A DNA stretch of 64,000 nucleotides from Luteolibacter arcticus (lineage in GTDB: Bacteria; Verrucomicrobiota; Verrucomicrobiia; Verrucomicrobiales; Akkermansiaceae), in assembly GCF_025950235.1 (NCBI RefSeq), contig NZ_JAPDDT010000004.1:496001-560000 (forward strand), read 5' to 3'. Below are positions 44,131 through 52,700 of the stretch, one piece after another. Position numbers and translations under genes: made by a program. Position 1 is the first letter of the stretch. Each line of letters starts with the position of its first letter. The notes below the pieces were generated by a model. That model had not been told where the DNA came from and did not search any database. It saw nothing but the letters and a program-made list of their open reading frames with translations.

Positions 44131-45015
44131 ATGACCTTCCGAGGCACCTACACCGCGCTCATTACACCCTTCCGCGAAGACCGAGTCGATACGGCCGCTT
44201 TCAAAGCCCTGATCGACCGTCAAGTCGCCGCTGGAATCACGGGCATCGTGCCGGTCGGAACCACCGGTGAGTCGCCGACCGTCGATACGGACGAACACAT
44301 CGAGATCATCCGCCTCGCCGTGGAGTACGCCGCCGGCCGCTGCCAAGTCATCGCTGGCTCCGGTGCGAATGCGACCAAGGAAGCGATCGAGCTCACCCAG
44401 GCCGCGGAGAAGGTCGGCGCGACCGGCACCCTGCAGGTCTGCCCTTACTACAACAAGCCCTCCCAGGAAGGCCTCTACCTTCACTTCCGCGCCGTCGCAG
44501 AAAACACCTCGCTGCCGGTGATGCTTTACAGCGTTCCCGGCCGCAGCGGCATCGAGATCGGCGTGGAAACCACCGCCCGCCTCGCCGCGGATTGCAAGAA
44601 TATCGTCTCGATCAAGGAAGCCGGTGGCTCCGTCGAGCGCGTGAACCAGCTCTTCCAAGCCGTCCCCGCGGACTTCTCGATCCTTTCCGGCGATGACCCG
44701 CTGACCTTGCCCTTCATGTCCTGCGGCGCGGTCGGCCTCGTGTCTGTCGCCGCCAACCTCGTCCCGGAAGTGCTCGTGAAGCTCGTCCAGACCTGCCTCG
44801 ACGGTGATTTCCCCGCCGCCCTGGCCCAGCAGAAGAAGTGGTATCCCCTCTTCCGCGGGCTGATGTCGCTGGAAGTGAACCCCGTCCCGATCAAGGAAGC
44901 CGTAGCTCTCCAAGGCCACTGCGGCAGAGAACTCCGCCTGCCCCTTGCGCCGCTCGATGACGCACGGCTCGAACAGCTCCGGAAGCTTCTTCGTGATTTC
45001 TCGCTGCTTTCTTGA
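44131..45015 (+). CDS. dapA: 4-hydroxy-tetrahydrodipicolinate synthase
   Basis: A 294-residue (beta/alpha)8 enzyme for the first committed step of lysine/DAP synthesis. The Schiff-base Lys is in NIVSIKEAGGSVERV; the Tyr of CPYYNKPSQEGLYLHF and the GTTGES loop complete the active site. Length is as expected. It is followed 55 bases later by a VapBC-like pair and then dapB. Confidence 0.97.
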   Translation: MTFRGTYTALITPFREDRVDTAAFKALIDRQVAAGITGIVPVGTTGESPTVDTDEHIEIIRLAVEYAAGRCQVIAGSGANATKEAIELTQAAEKVGATGTLQVCPYYNKPSQEGLYLHFRAVAENTSLPVMLYSVPGRSGIEIGVETTARLAADCKNIVSIKEAGGSVERVNQLFQAVPADFSILSGDDPLTLPFMSCGAVGLVSVAANLVPEVLVKLVQTCLDGDFPAALAQQKKWYPLFRGLMSLEVNPVPIKEAVALQGHCGRELRLPLAPLDDARLEQLRKLLRDFSLLS

Positions 45016-45070
45016 GGCTAAAGCATGATTTCAGCATTGGATTTTTCATCTATTTGAGGAATCTTTCCAC

Positions 45071-45304
45071 ATGCGACTCACCATCGACATTGACGAGAAG
45101 GTCCTCGACGAGGTGATGAAATACACCGGCGAGACCAAGAAGGGTCCGGCCGTGCTCAAGGCCGCCACGGACTTCCTGCGTCGTGGAAGAATCAATGAGT
45201 TCACCCGCCGGGTCATGGCAGGTGAATTCGATTTCCCGATGACCAACGAAGAACTGGAGTCCGCCCCTTTGGAGGACCATTCCGCCGATGGTGCTGATCG
45301 ATAG
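45071..45304 (+). CDS. vapB: VapB-like antitoxin (type II, DUF2191-like)
   Basis: A 77-residue protein with the N-terminal beta strand RLTIDIDEKVLDEVMKYTG and helix KKGPAVLKAATDFLRRGR of the ribbon-helix-helix VapB class, and an acidic C-terminal tail that would occupy the toxin. It overlaps the PIN toxin gene by 17 bases in a different frame. It would neutralise the toxin and autorepress the pair. Confidence 0.85.
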   Translation: MRLTIDIDEKVLDEVMKYTGETKKGPAVLKAATDFLRRGRINEFTRRVMAGEFDFPMTNEELESAPLEDHSADGADR

Positions 45305-45719
45305 CAGTGCTTGGGTGGAATTCTTCCGCAAGAAGGGCGATCTGGGCGTGAAGCTCGCGGTCGCGAACCTGCGGAATGAAATGCAGGCCGCCGTTTGCGG
45401 GCCGGTGGCGATGGAAATCCTCGGCGGGGCCTTGGAAGAACACCGCGAAGCGATTGGCAGGGACTTTTCCCTGCTTCCTTGGCTCCGCACCGATGAACGC
45501 CTTTGGCTCGACTCCGCAGCGCACTACGCGAAGCTCCGCACCCACGCCGTGACCGCGCCTTGGAATGACGTGCTCATCGCGACCTTCTCGCTCTGGAAAG
45601 GCTGCCGCCTTTACGCTCCTGACAAGCATTTCGCGCTAATGGCACCCATCCTTGGACTCAGGCTTTACGAACCGGGCCCCAATGGCAATTACAGCCCTGA
45701 AAGAGACGCTTCCTTATGA
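45288..45719 (+). CDS. vapC: VapC-like PIN-domain ribonuclease toxin
   Basis: A 143-residue PIN protein. The metal-binding acidic residues are Asp5 (VLIDSSAWVEFF), the Glu of AMEILGGALEE, the Asp of PWNDVLIATF and the Asp of APDKHFALMA. VapC toxins cleave tRNA or rRNA. Its stop codon overlaps the dapB start codon (ATGA), which suggests that expression of the toxin and DapB is translationally linked. The unusual part is this position inside an essential biosynthetic cluster. Confidence 0.88.
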   Translation: MVLIDSSAWVEFFRKKGDLGVKLAVANLRNEMQAAVCGPVAMEILGGALEEHREAIGRDFSLLPWLRTDERLWLDSAAHYAKLRTHAVTAPWNDVLIATFSLWKGCRLYAPDKHFALMAPILGLRLYEPGPNGNYSPERDASL

Positions 45720-46453
45720 TCCAACTTCTCGTCACCGGAAAGTCCGGCCGCATGGGCCAAGCCGTCATCCAGGCTGCCAGCCATGAACCCGCCGTCCTGG
45801 TTACCGCGACCCATGACGCCGGCGAAAACCTCGTCGCGGCGATCGCCCAGGCGAACACGGTCATCGACTTCACGATGCACAAGTTCACCGGCGAGCTGCT
45901 GGAGGCTGCCCTGAAAAGCGGCACCCATCTGGTGATCGGCACCACCGGCCACACCGATGACGAGCGCGCCGCGATCCGCGAGGCCTCGGCGAAGCTGCCG
46001 ATCGTCTACGCGCCGAACTTTTCGATCGGCGTGAACACGCTCTTCTGGCTCACGCAAAAGGCCGCGCAGATCCTTACGCAGGATCGCTTCGACATCGAGG
46101 TGACGGAAATGCACCACCGCCACAAGATCGACGCCCCGTCCGGCACGGCGCGCCGCTTGTTGGAGATCCTCAACGAGGAAACCGCCACCAGTTACGACAA
46201 GGACGTCGCCCACGGGCGATTCGGCAATGTCGGCCCGCGCCCGCCGCGGGAAATCGGCATGCACACCTTGCGTGGCGGCGATGTCGTCGGCGACCACACC
46301 GTGATGTTCGCCGCCGATGGCGAGCGCGTGGAGCTCACCCACAAGGCCAGCTCGCGACTGACCTTCGCCGCCGGTGCCGTCCGCGCCGCGGTCTGGCTCT
46401 ACGACAAGCCGGCCGGCCTCTACGACATGCAGGACGTGCTGGGGCTGAGGTGA
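45716..46453 (+). CDS. dapB: 4-hydroxy-tetrahydrodipicolinate reductase
   Basis: A 245-residue NAD(P)H-dependent reductase. The cofactor loop is LLVTGKSGRMGQAVIQA, and the family signature of catalytic His and Lys is EMHHRHKIDAPSGTARRL. The start overlaps the vapC stop by 4 bases. It completes the dapF/dapA/dapB set in this region. Confidence 0.97.
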   Translation: MIQLLVTGKSGRMGQAVIQAASHEPAVLVTATHDAGENLVAAIAQANTVIDFTMHKFTGELLEAALKSGTHLVIGTTGHTDDERAAIREASAKLPIVYAPNFSIGVNTLFWLTQKAAQILTQDRFDIEVTEMHHRHKIDAPSGTARRLLEILNEETATSYDKDVAHGRFGNVGPRPPREIGMHTLRGGDVVGDHTVMFAADGERVELTHKASSRLTFAAGAVRAAVWLYDKPAGLYDMQDVLGLR

Positions 46454-46532
46454 GACAACAGACGCCACACCTGAAGACCTCAGACTTGAGAAAGGCCACG
46501 TCGATCCAACCTCCAGTCTTCTGCCTGTCCTC

Positions 46533-47048
46533 TTGAAGTCTTCTGTCTCCAAAGTGGGCGTCGCCCTCGGCTCGAATCTCGGCAACCGCCTGCGTCACCT
46601 GCAGGACGCCCGTGACTTGCTGAAGAATCTCGCCGCGCCCGGCAGCTTCCGGCAGGCCCCGGTCTATCAGACCGAACCGGTCGCGTGCCCGCCCGATTCG
46701 CCGGACTTTTACAATACCGTGGTCGAGTTCGATTACGCGGGAACCGCCCATGACTTGTTGGACGCAACCCAAGGGATCGAATTCCGGCTCGGCCGCGCGG
46801 CAAATCCAGAGCGCAACGCCCCGCGCGTCATCGACGTGGACATCCTCTACTTCGGCGACGAGCGGATCGATGGCGGAATCCTCGATCTCCCCCACCCCCG
46901 GCTGACCTCGCGGCGCTTCGTGCTCCAGCCACTGACCGACCTCCACCCGGAACTGGTGCTGCCGGGCGATCAAGTTTCGATTGCGGAACACCTCCGCCAC
47001 CTTGATTCTGAGGAGCCGCCGCTCGCCACCGTGCAGGCAGTGTGGTAG
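46533..47048 (+). CDS. folK: 2-amino-4-hydroxy-6-hydroxymethyldihydropteridine pyrophosphokinase
   Basis: A 171-residue HPPK of folate synthesis. Signatures: VALGSNLGNRLRHL, ACPPDSPDFYNTVVEF, the catalytic NAPRVIDVDILYFGDERID with two metal-binding Asp, and LPHPRLTSRRFVLQPL. The TTG at 46533 is the furthest usable start; GTG 46554 would give the shorter VALGSN-type start and is also possible. It overlaps panB. Folate-linked thyA and folA follow further on. Confidence 0.93.
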   Translation: MKSSVSKVGVALGSNLGNRLRHLQDARDLLKNLAAPGSFRQAPVYQTEPVACPPDSPDFYNTVVEFDYAGTAHDLLDATQGIEFRLGRAANPERNAPRVIDVDILYFGDERIDGGILDLPHPRLTSRRFVLQPLTDLHPELVLPGDQVSIAEHLRHLDSEEPPLATVQAVW

Positions 47049-47875
47049 TGGAAATCCCCGATCTCCCCAATCTCTCAATTTTTTCCAAACCCTTGTCCGC
47101 TCCCGAAAAAGCCGCTGCCCTCGCCGCCCGGAAGCACGCCGGTCCGCCAGTGACGATGCTGACCGCCTACGACTACCCCACCGCGCGGTTGTTCGACGAA
47201 GCGGGCATTGACGCCCTGCTGGTCGGCGACTCACTGGGCATGGTCGTCCTTGGCTACCCGAACACCACCCACGTCACGTTGGAGCACATGCTTCACCATG
47301 TGGCGGCAGTCGCTCGTGCGAAGCCAAAGGCGCTGGTGATCGGCGACCTCTCCATCGGTACCTACCCCGATCCCGCGACCGCCTTGGCAAACGCCCGCAA
47401 GCTCGTCGAGGCCGGTGCCGAGGCCGTGAAGCTCGAAGGCGGCCTCCGCCAGGCCTCCAAAGTCCGGGCCATCGTCGAAGCCGGCATTCCCGTCTGCGGT
47501 CATCTTGGCATGCTGCCGCAGCGCGTGCTGGAGGAAGGCGGCTACCGGAAAAAGGGCAAGACCCCCGAGCAAAGCGCTGCCCTGCTCGAGGGAGCGCAGG
47601 CCCTCGTCGATGCCGGAGTCTTCGCCATCGTGCTGGAAAGTGTGGTGCCAAAGACCGCCGAATGGCTCACCTCGCAGCTTGCAGTGCCCACCATCGGCAT
47701 CGGCTGCGGCGACCATACGTGTGACGGCGAGGTCGCGGTCGCCACCGACCTCATCGGCACCTTTCCTTGGTTCGTCCCGCCGTTCGCCAAGCCTGAAGCG
47801 AACCTTTCCCCGCAAATCACCGCTGCGGCAGCCGCCTACAAAGCCCGCGTCCAGAACTGCCCTGCCCTTGGTTAG
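47048..47875 (+). CDS. panB: 3-methyl-2-oxobutanoate hydroxymethyltransferase
   Basis: A 275-residue TIM-barrel enzyme that makes ketopantoate for pantothenate/CoA, using methylene-tetrahydrofolate. Motifs: MLTAYDYPTARLFDEAGIDA, LLVGDSLGMVVLGY, KLEGG and TIGIGCGDHTCDGE. The GTG at 47048 shares a base with the folK stop (TAGTG) and is preferred; GTG 47042 is an alternative. The Cys-Gly-Asp-His in the last motif differs slightly from the common GAG-CDG, but the Asp/Gly loop is kept. Confidence 0.93.
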   Translation: MEIPDLPNLSIFSKPLSAPEKAAALAARKHAGPPVTMLTAYDYPTARLFDEAGIDALLVGDSLGMVVLGYPNTTHVTLEHMLHHVAAVARAKPKALVIGDLSIGTYPDPATALANARKLVEAGAEAVKLEGGLRQASKVRAIVEAGIPVCGHLGMLPQRVLEEGGYRKKGKTPEQSAALLEGAQALVDAGVFAIVLESVVPKTAEWLTSQLAVPTIGIGCGDHTCDGEVAVATDLIGTFPWFVPPFAKPEANLSPQITAAAAAYKARVQNCPALG

Positions 47876-48272
47876 TCCCGAAAAGCAAGCCGCCCTCGAC
47901 GCCCGGATGGCCAAGCTGCGCATCGCGGAGGACGATCTTGTCGAAAAGTTCGTCCTCGGCTCCGGCGCTGGCGGGCAGAAGATCAACAAGACCTCGTCCT
48001 GCGTTTACCTCAAGCATGTCCCGAGCGGCATCGAGGTGAAGTGCCAGGCCCACCGGTCGCGGGAAATGAACCGCTTCCAAGCCCGGCACGACCTGTGCGA
48101 CCGGCTGGAGGGCATCCGCAAGGAAAAGGTCCAGGCTCAGATCGACGCCGTCGAAAAGCTCCGCCGCCAGAACCGCCCGCTCTCCCGCCGCTCGAAGCAG
48201 CGCTCGGTCGTGGAGAAGCGCAAGACCTCGCAAAAGAAGTCGATGCGCCGCTCGCCCGGACGAGACGATTGA
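47868..48272 (+). CDS. GGQ-containing peptide chain release factor-like protein
   Basis: A 134-residue protein with the catalytic release-factor domain only. The motif [16 protein letters not shown] holds the GGQ that triggers peptidyl-tRNA hydrolysis; a basic tail ([20 protein letters not shown]) follows, as in ArfB/ICT1- or RF-like rescue factors. There is no codon-recognition domain. TTG 47868 overlaps the panB stop; ATG 47907 would remove 13 residues. The likely role is ribosome rescue, by family knowledge. Confidence 0.85.
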   Translation: MVSPEKQAALDARMAKLRIAEDDLVEKFVLGSGAGGQKINKTSSCVYLKHVPSGIEVKCQAHRSREMNRFQARHDLCDRLEGIRKEKVQAQIDAVEKLRRQNRPLSRRSKQRSVVEKRKTSQKKSMRRSPGRDD

Positions 48273-48307
48273 TTGATTTTCCGCCAACCACTGCTCATTC
48301 TGCTTTC

Positions 48308-49123
48308 ATGAAAGCCTACCTCGACTTGATGCGCGATGTCCTCCAGCACGGCGAGGAACGCCGCGACCGCACCGGCACCGGCACGCTTTCCGTCTTCGGC
48401 CGTCAGGCCCGCTACGATCTCCGCGAGGGCTTTCCCTGCCTCACGACCAAGAAGCTCCACCTCCGCTCGATCATCCACGAGCTGCTATGGTTCCTGAAAG
48501 GCGACACCAACGTCGCCTACCTCCAGCAGAATGGCGTGCGCATCTGGGACGAGTGGGCCGATGAAAGCGGCGAACTCGGCCCGGTCTATGGCCGCCAGTG
48601 GCGCTCCTTCCCCACGCCGGATAAAGATGGCCGCACCGTCGATCAGATCGCCGAGCTCGTCCACGGCCTGCGCGGCGACCCGCATTCGCGCCGCCATCTC
48701 GTCGTCGCGTGGAATCCCGGCGAGGTCAACCGCATGGCGCTGCCGCCTTGCCATTGCCTGTTCCAGTTCTTCGTCCACGAGCCGGACTCGGATCGCCCCG
48801 GCCTCTCCTGCCAGCTCTACCAGCGCTCGGCCGACCTGTTCCTCGGCGTGCCCTTCAATGTCGCCTCCTACGCCTTGCTCACGATGATGCTGGCTCAGGT
48901 CTGCGGCTACGAGGCGCGCGAGTTCATCCACACCTTCGGCGACTTGCACCTCTACAAGAACCACCTCGACCAGGCGAACGAGCAGCTCACCCGCGCACCG
49001 CGCGCGTTGCCGAAAATGTGGATCAATCCGAAGGTCCGCGAACTCGACGACTTCACCTTTGACGACTTCCGGCTCGAAAACTACGACCCGCACCCGCACA
49101 TCAAGGCGGAGGTCTCGGTTTGA
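48308..49123 (+). CDS. thyA: Thymidylate synthase
   Basis: A 271-residue enzyme that methylates dUMP with methylene-tetrahydrofolate. Signatures: [17 protein letters not shown], the dUMP/folate site [14 protein letters not shown] and the catalytic Cys in [14 protein letters not shown], plus [17 protein letters not shown] 48308 gives the normal ThyA start; a longer in-frame extension was rejected. It sits in a folate block with folK and folA. Confidence 0.97.
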   Translation: MKAYLDLMRDVLQHGEERRDRTGTGTLSVFGRQARYDLREGFPCLTTKKLHLRSIIHELLWFLKGDTNVAYLQQNGVRIWDEWADESGELGPVYGRQWRSFPTPDKDGRTVDQIAELVHGLRGDPHSRRHLVVAWNPGEVNRMALPPCHCLFQFFVHEPDSDRPGLSCQLYQRSADLFLGVPFNVASYALLTMMLAQVCGYEAREFIHTFGDLHLYKNHLDQANEQLTRAPRALPKMWINPKVRELDDFTFDDFRLENYDPHPHIKAEVSV

Positions 49124-49126
49124 CCC

Positions 49127-49483
49127 ATGTTCCGCTTCGAGCACCGCGAGCAGCCCCCGATCAGTAACCGCCACTTCGTGCTGCGGATGCTGCGCAGTGC
49201 GGCGATCGCCGGCGGCATCATTTGCTCGGCGCTGATGGTGGGCATCGCCGGCTACCACTGGATCGGCGGGCTCGGGTGGGTCGATGCCTTTCTCAATGCC
49301 TCGATGATCCTCGGCGGCATGGGACCGGTCGATCCCATGCCGAATGACATGGGAAAAATCTTCTCCGGCTGCTACGCGTTGTTTTCCGGGCTGGTCTTCA
49401 TCGCGCTGGCAGGTTTCCTCGTCGCGCCGGTCGCACATCGCGTGCTGCACCGATTCCACTACGACGCCGAAGAAGACTCATGA
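49127..49483 (+). CDS. Small two- to three-span membrane protein between thyA and folA
   Basis: A 118-residue protein. Hydrophobic segments are AAIAGGIICSALMVGIAG and GCYALFSGLVFIALAGFL. Between them WIGGLGWVDAFLNASMILGG, then MGPVDPMPND, resembles a re-entrant pore loop of two-span ion channels but lacks the canonical TxGYG filter. It starts 3 bases after thyA and its stop overlaps the folA start (ATGA), so it is cotranscribed with the folate genes. The function is unknown. Confidence 0.7.
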   Translation: MFRFEHREQPPISNRHFVLRMLRSAAIAGGIICSALMVGIAGYHWIGGLGWVDAFLNASMILGGMGPVDPMPNDMGKIFSGCYALFSGLVFIALAGFLVAPVAHRVLHRFHYDAEEDS

Positions 49484-49944
49484 TGCGCCTGATCGCCATC
49501 GTCGCCATGACCCCGGAGCGGGTGATCGGGCGTGACGGAACCTTGCCGTGGCACCTGCCCGAGGACCTCGCGTTCTTCAAGCGCACCACCTCCGGCCACC
49601 CGATCGTCATGGGCCGGAAAACCTACGATTCGATCGGCCGGCCGCTGCCGAAGCGCCGCAATATCGTCGTCACCCGCGATCCATCGTGGTCGGCGGACGG
49701 GGTGGAAACAATCCAAGGGCCAGAGCAGCTTTCCACGCTCGACCTCGACGGCGACGTCTTCATCATCGGCGGGTCCGGCATCTACGCGGCGTTCCTTCCG
49801 CAGCTCGACGAACTCCTCGTTTCCCACGTCCACCATCCCTACCCCGGCGACACCCGCTTTCCCGAATTCGCCCACCTTTTCCAAGAACCCGAGCCCGTCG
49901 AATCGCACGATGCCTTCGAGGTGCTCCGCTACCGCCGACTCTAA
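49480..49944 (+). CDS. folA: Dihydrofolate reductase
   Basis: A 154-residue DHFR that regenerates tetrahydrofolate after ThyA. Motifs: RLIAIVAMTPERVIGRDG, LPWHLPEDLAFFKRTT with the active-site acidic residue, VMGRKTYDSIGRPLPKRRNI and FIIGGSGIYAAFLPQLDEL for NADPH. The start overlaps the stop of the upstream membrane protein by 4 bases. Confidence 0.96.
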   Translation: MMRLIAIVAMTPERVIGRDGTLPWHLPEDLAFFKRTTSGHPIVMGRKTYDSIGRPLPKRRNIVVTRDPSWSADGVETIQGPEQLSTLDLDGDVFIIGGSGIYAAFLPQLDELLVSHVHHPYPGDTRFPEFAHLFQEPEPVESHDAFEVLRYRRL

Positions 49945-49957
49945 CATTTCTCTCGCC

Positions 49958-50335
49958 ATGGCCCAAACATTCGAACTCGAAGGCACCCTCAAGCACCTCT
50001 ACGACACGCAGACCTTTGCCAGCGGCTTCGCCAAGCGCGAATTCGTCGTGGAAGTCCCGGACGGCAAGTATCCGCAGATGCTCAAGTTCGAGTGCGTGAA
50101 GGACAAGATCTCGATGCTCGATGGCGTGAGCATCGGCGACTCGGTGAAGGTCGCCTTCGACATCCGCGGCAGCGAATACAAGGAGCGCTTCTACGTGAAC
50201 CTGAACGCCTGGAAACTGACCAAGGCCGACGGGTCCGGCGGCAGTTCCGCCAGCGACGACGGCGGACGCCACAATTCCAGCTTCGACTCCCAGTTCGACA
50301 ACGAACCGGACGCCTCGGACGACATTCCGTTCTAA
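49958..50335 (+). CDS. DUF3127 protein with SSB-like C-terminal tail
   Basis: A 125-residue protein. Residues 1-90 are a beta-rich OB-like domain (FELEGTLKHLYDTQTFASGF, KREFVVEVPDGKYPQMLKFE, YKERFYVNLNAWKLTKAD) of the DUF3127 family. After a Ser/Gly/Asp-rich linker the C-terminus reads DASDDIPF, very close to the acidic tip by which single-stranded DNA-binding protein recruits partners. It is 13 bases after folA and its 3' end overlaps cinA by 4 bases, convergently. A DNA- or RNA-binding role is inferred. Confidence 0.78.
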   Translation: MAQTFELEGTLKHLYDTQTFASGFAKREFVVEVPDGKYPQMLKFECVKDKISMLDGVSIGDSVKVAFDIRGSEYKERFYVNLNAWKLTKADGSGGSSASDDGGRHNSSFDSQFDNEPDASDDIPF

Positions 50336-51561
50336 GGAATCAGCCGGCGGATTCCGTCGAGCGCCGCTTGGCTGACGGCCAGCTTGAAGTCCTTGCGGTT
50401 GCGCGGGGTGATCTGTTTCAAAGCGATCGTCTCGCGGCCTTTCGCCGCCCATGCCAGCCAGACGGTACCGACCGGCTTTTCCGGCGTGCCGCCGTCCGGG
50501 CCGGCGATGCCGGTCACCGCGACCGCGATGTCCGCGCCGCTCACACGCAGCGCGCCCTCGGCCATCGCCTGGGCCACCGGCTCGCTGACCGCACCGTGGG
50601 CATCGAGAAGTTCTTGCGGAACTCCGAGCACATCGCGCTTCGCCTCGTTTGCGTAGGTGACGAATCCATGCGTGAAAACCGCGCTGCTGCCGGCCACGTC
50701 GGTGATCCGGTTTGCGATCAAGCCCCCGGTGCAGCTTTCCGCGGTGGCCAGCTTCAGGCCGCGCTCGGTCGCCCGCCGGACCACGGTGGCTTCCAGTGAC
50801 GAGCCGTCCTCGGAAAAGATGTTCTTTGCGAACTTCGCCATGGTAATCTCCCGGCCCGCTGCGATGGCCGGCGGGTCACCGATCAGCCGCAGGTCCACTT
50901 CGCCAACCCGCGCGCAGTAGCCGACCTCCAAGCCGGGAATCGCGGCAAGCTCGGCATCGATTTCCTGCTGGAGATCGCTTTCCCCCACCCCGGTGATCTT
51001 CATTTCAAGGAGTCCCGGCGGCATCGCCAGGCCCGCCAAGGCGATCAGCCGCGGCGCGACCTCGGCCCGGAACATCGGATAGAGTTCACGCGGCGGCCCC
51101 GGCAAAAGGAACACCGCGCAGTTCGCCGCACCATTGAGCCGCGGCGGAATGTAGAGCCCCGGTGCCGTCCCATTGGGATTGGGAAGGACATCCGCGCCCA
51201 CAGGCACCTGCGCCTGCTTGCGGTTCGAGTCGGCCATCACCTTGTTCCGCACGGCAAAGAAAGCTTCCAGCGAGCGGATCGCCGCTTCGTCCTCGATCAG
51301 CTCGATCCCCAGCACCTCCGCCGCCGCCTCGCGCGTCAGGTCATCGCTGGTCGGCCCGAGGCCGCCGGTGACGATCACGGCATCGGCTCGCGACACGCAT
51401 TCCCTCAAGGCCTGGGTGATCGCCTCGCCGTCCGGCACGGTGGTCAGGCGCTGGACGCGCATGCCCAGCTTGAACAGCTCCTCACCGAACCACTTGCCGT
51501 GGGTGTTGAGGACTTTTCCCAAGAGCAGCTCCGTCCCGGTCGTCAGAATCTCGATGCGCAC
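50332..51561 (-). CDS. cinA: CinA-family protein (nicotinamide-nucleotide amidase)
   Basis: A 409-residue two-domain protein. The N-terminal part is the MoCF/COG1058 domain (EILTTGTELLLGKVLNTHGK, VIVTGGLGPTSDDLTREAAA) and the C-terminal part is the NMN deamidase domain (KLATAESCTGGLIANRITDV, VAVTGIAGPDGGTPEKPVGT), which recycles pyridine nucleotides. GTG 51561 was chosen because RIEILTTGTE is the usual beginning; an upstream in-frame ATG at 51624 would add a non-conserved tail. Confidence 0.92.
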   Translation of the reverse strand: MRIEILTTGTELLLGKVLNTHGKWFGEELFKLGMRVQRLTTVPDGEAITQALRECVSRADAVIVTGGLGPTSDDLTREAAAEVLGIELIEDEAAIRSLEAFFAVRNKVMADSNRKQAQVPVGADVLPNPNGTAPGLYIPPRLNGAANCAVFLLPGPPRELYPMFRAEVAPRLIALAGLAMPPGLLEMKITGVGESDLQQEIDAELAAIPGLEVGYCARVGEVDLRLIGDPPAIAAGREITMAKFAKNIFSEDGSSLEATVVRRATERGLKLATAESCTGGLIANRITDVAGSSAVFTHGFVTYANEAKRDVLGVPQELLDAHGAVSEPVAQAMAEGALRVSGADIAVAVTGIAGPDGGTPEKPVGTVWLAWAAKGRETIALKQITPRNRKDFKLAVSQAALDGIRRLIP

Positions 51562-51620
51562 AGGCGGAGACAGAAGACCGGACGGCGAAAGACGCAAGGC
51601 TGGAAGCCCAAGATTCCCAA

Positions 51621-52187
51621 TCACAAACCCTCCGAGGGCGTGAAGAACTCCTTGCTGCGGTCATGCGCATTGAATTCCTCGACGATCTTCCCCAGCCACT
51701 CCTTGTCCGCCTCACCGCATTTGAGAATTACCGGTGCCTTGGCTCGCCGCTCGCCCAGACATCGGCGAACACATTCCAAGGATGCGCAGACGATCTTCCC
51801 TTTGATCCTGTCGCGATCCTCGGCGAGGCCGCTGGCTAACCCCTCGGCCAATACAAACTTCGTAGCGTCCAGCGTCACCTCTGGCGGCGGAGGGTTCTGA
51901 GCCCCCTGATCGTTCAGCGAAAACTTCAATCCGCAGATCGAAGCCAGATTCAAATCCTCCTTGGCCTGCTCCAGATTATCCGTCGGCGGGACGTTCCGCT
52001 GGTCGATCAAATCCAACGACGACGACGCACTGCTCGAATACCAATGGAGGCAGGTCACCTCCGCGATCACGATGTCGATCGTCGAGTGCCCAATGAGCGG
52101 CTGATAGGTCGCCGTGAGAGTCGAATGTCCGGCCGTGGCAGTCTGAATGAAAGCCCACACAGGGGCGATCCATCGGAGTATGTTCAT
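51621..52187 (-). CDS. Secreted protein of unknown function
   Basis: A 188-residue protein with a likely signal peptide MNILRWIAPVWAFIQTATAG. The mature part has two pairs of Cys (EVTCLHWYSSSASSS and LASICGLKFSLND; later IVCASLECVRRCLGERRAKA). No family was recognised. It lies between cinA and rsfS on the same strand, 59 bases before the cinA GTG. It could be a narrowly distributed gene. Its reality rests on the signal peptide and an intact frame. Confidence 0.55.
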   Translation of the reverse strand: MNILRWIAPVWAFIQTATAGHSTLTATYQPLIGHSTIDIVIAEVTCLHWYSSSASSSLDLIDQRNVPPTDNLEQAKEDLNLASICGLKFSLNDQGAQNPPPPEVTLDATKFVLAEGLASGLAEDRDRIKGKIVCASLECVRRCLGERRAKAPVILKCGEADKEWLGKIVEEFNAHDRSKEFFTPSEGL

Positions 52188-52240
52188 GTTTCAGCCTCAT
52201 CCCTAGCGCATGCCCGCGCCCGGAGGAAGCGGCCAATCGC

Positions 52241-52594
52241 TCACCCTTTCCAATCGATCTCCTTCGCGTCCGCCCACAGGTCTTCCAGACCGTAGTAGTC
52301 GCGCAGTTCCTCGTGCATCACGTGGACCATCACATCGATGTAATCCAGCACGACCCACTTGGTGTCGGCGTTGCCCTCGGAATTTGCCGGTTTCGCGCCG
52401 TGCCATTCTTCCACGTGGCCGCGGACGTCCCGCAGGACCGCCCGCAGGTGCGGCATCGAGGTTCCCGAGCAGACGACCATGAAATCGGTCAAATTCGAGA
52501 GCCCGCGCAGATCCCACACACGGATTTTGTCCGCCTGGATTTCGTCCGCCGCTTTCGCGCACGCCTTTGCCAATTCGAGTCCTTCTACAGCCAT
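52241..52594 (-). CDS. rsfS: Ribosome silencing factor RsfS
   Basis: A 117-residue RsfS/Iojap protein. The core LTDFMVVCSGTSMPHLRAVL and DTKWVVLDYIDVMVHVMHEE, then YYGLEDLWADAKEIDW, are diagnostic. It binds L14 of the large subunit and blocks subunit joining under starvation. Length is typical. Confidence 0.94.
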   Translation of the reverse strand: MAVEGLELAKACAKAADEIQADKIRVWDLRGLSNLTDFMVVCSGTSMPHLRAVLRDVRGHVEEWHGAKPANSEGNADTKWVVLDYIDVMVHVMHEELRDYYGLEDLWADAKEIDWKG

Positions 52595-52700
52595 ATCATC
52601 CCGCTCGGGGCGCGGACCCTAGCGCGTCCGAGCGGCTTGGCCAATCAATTTCAAAGTGTGTCTCCGGGGTTGATTCGCCCCCCGGCTTCCGCATTTCTTC

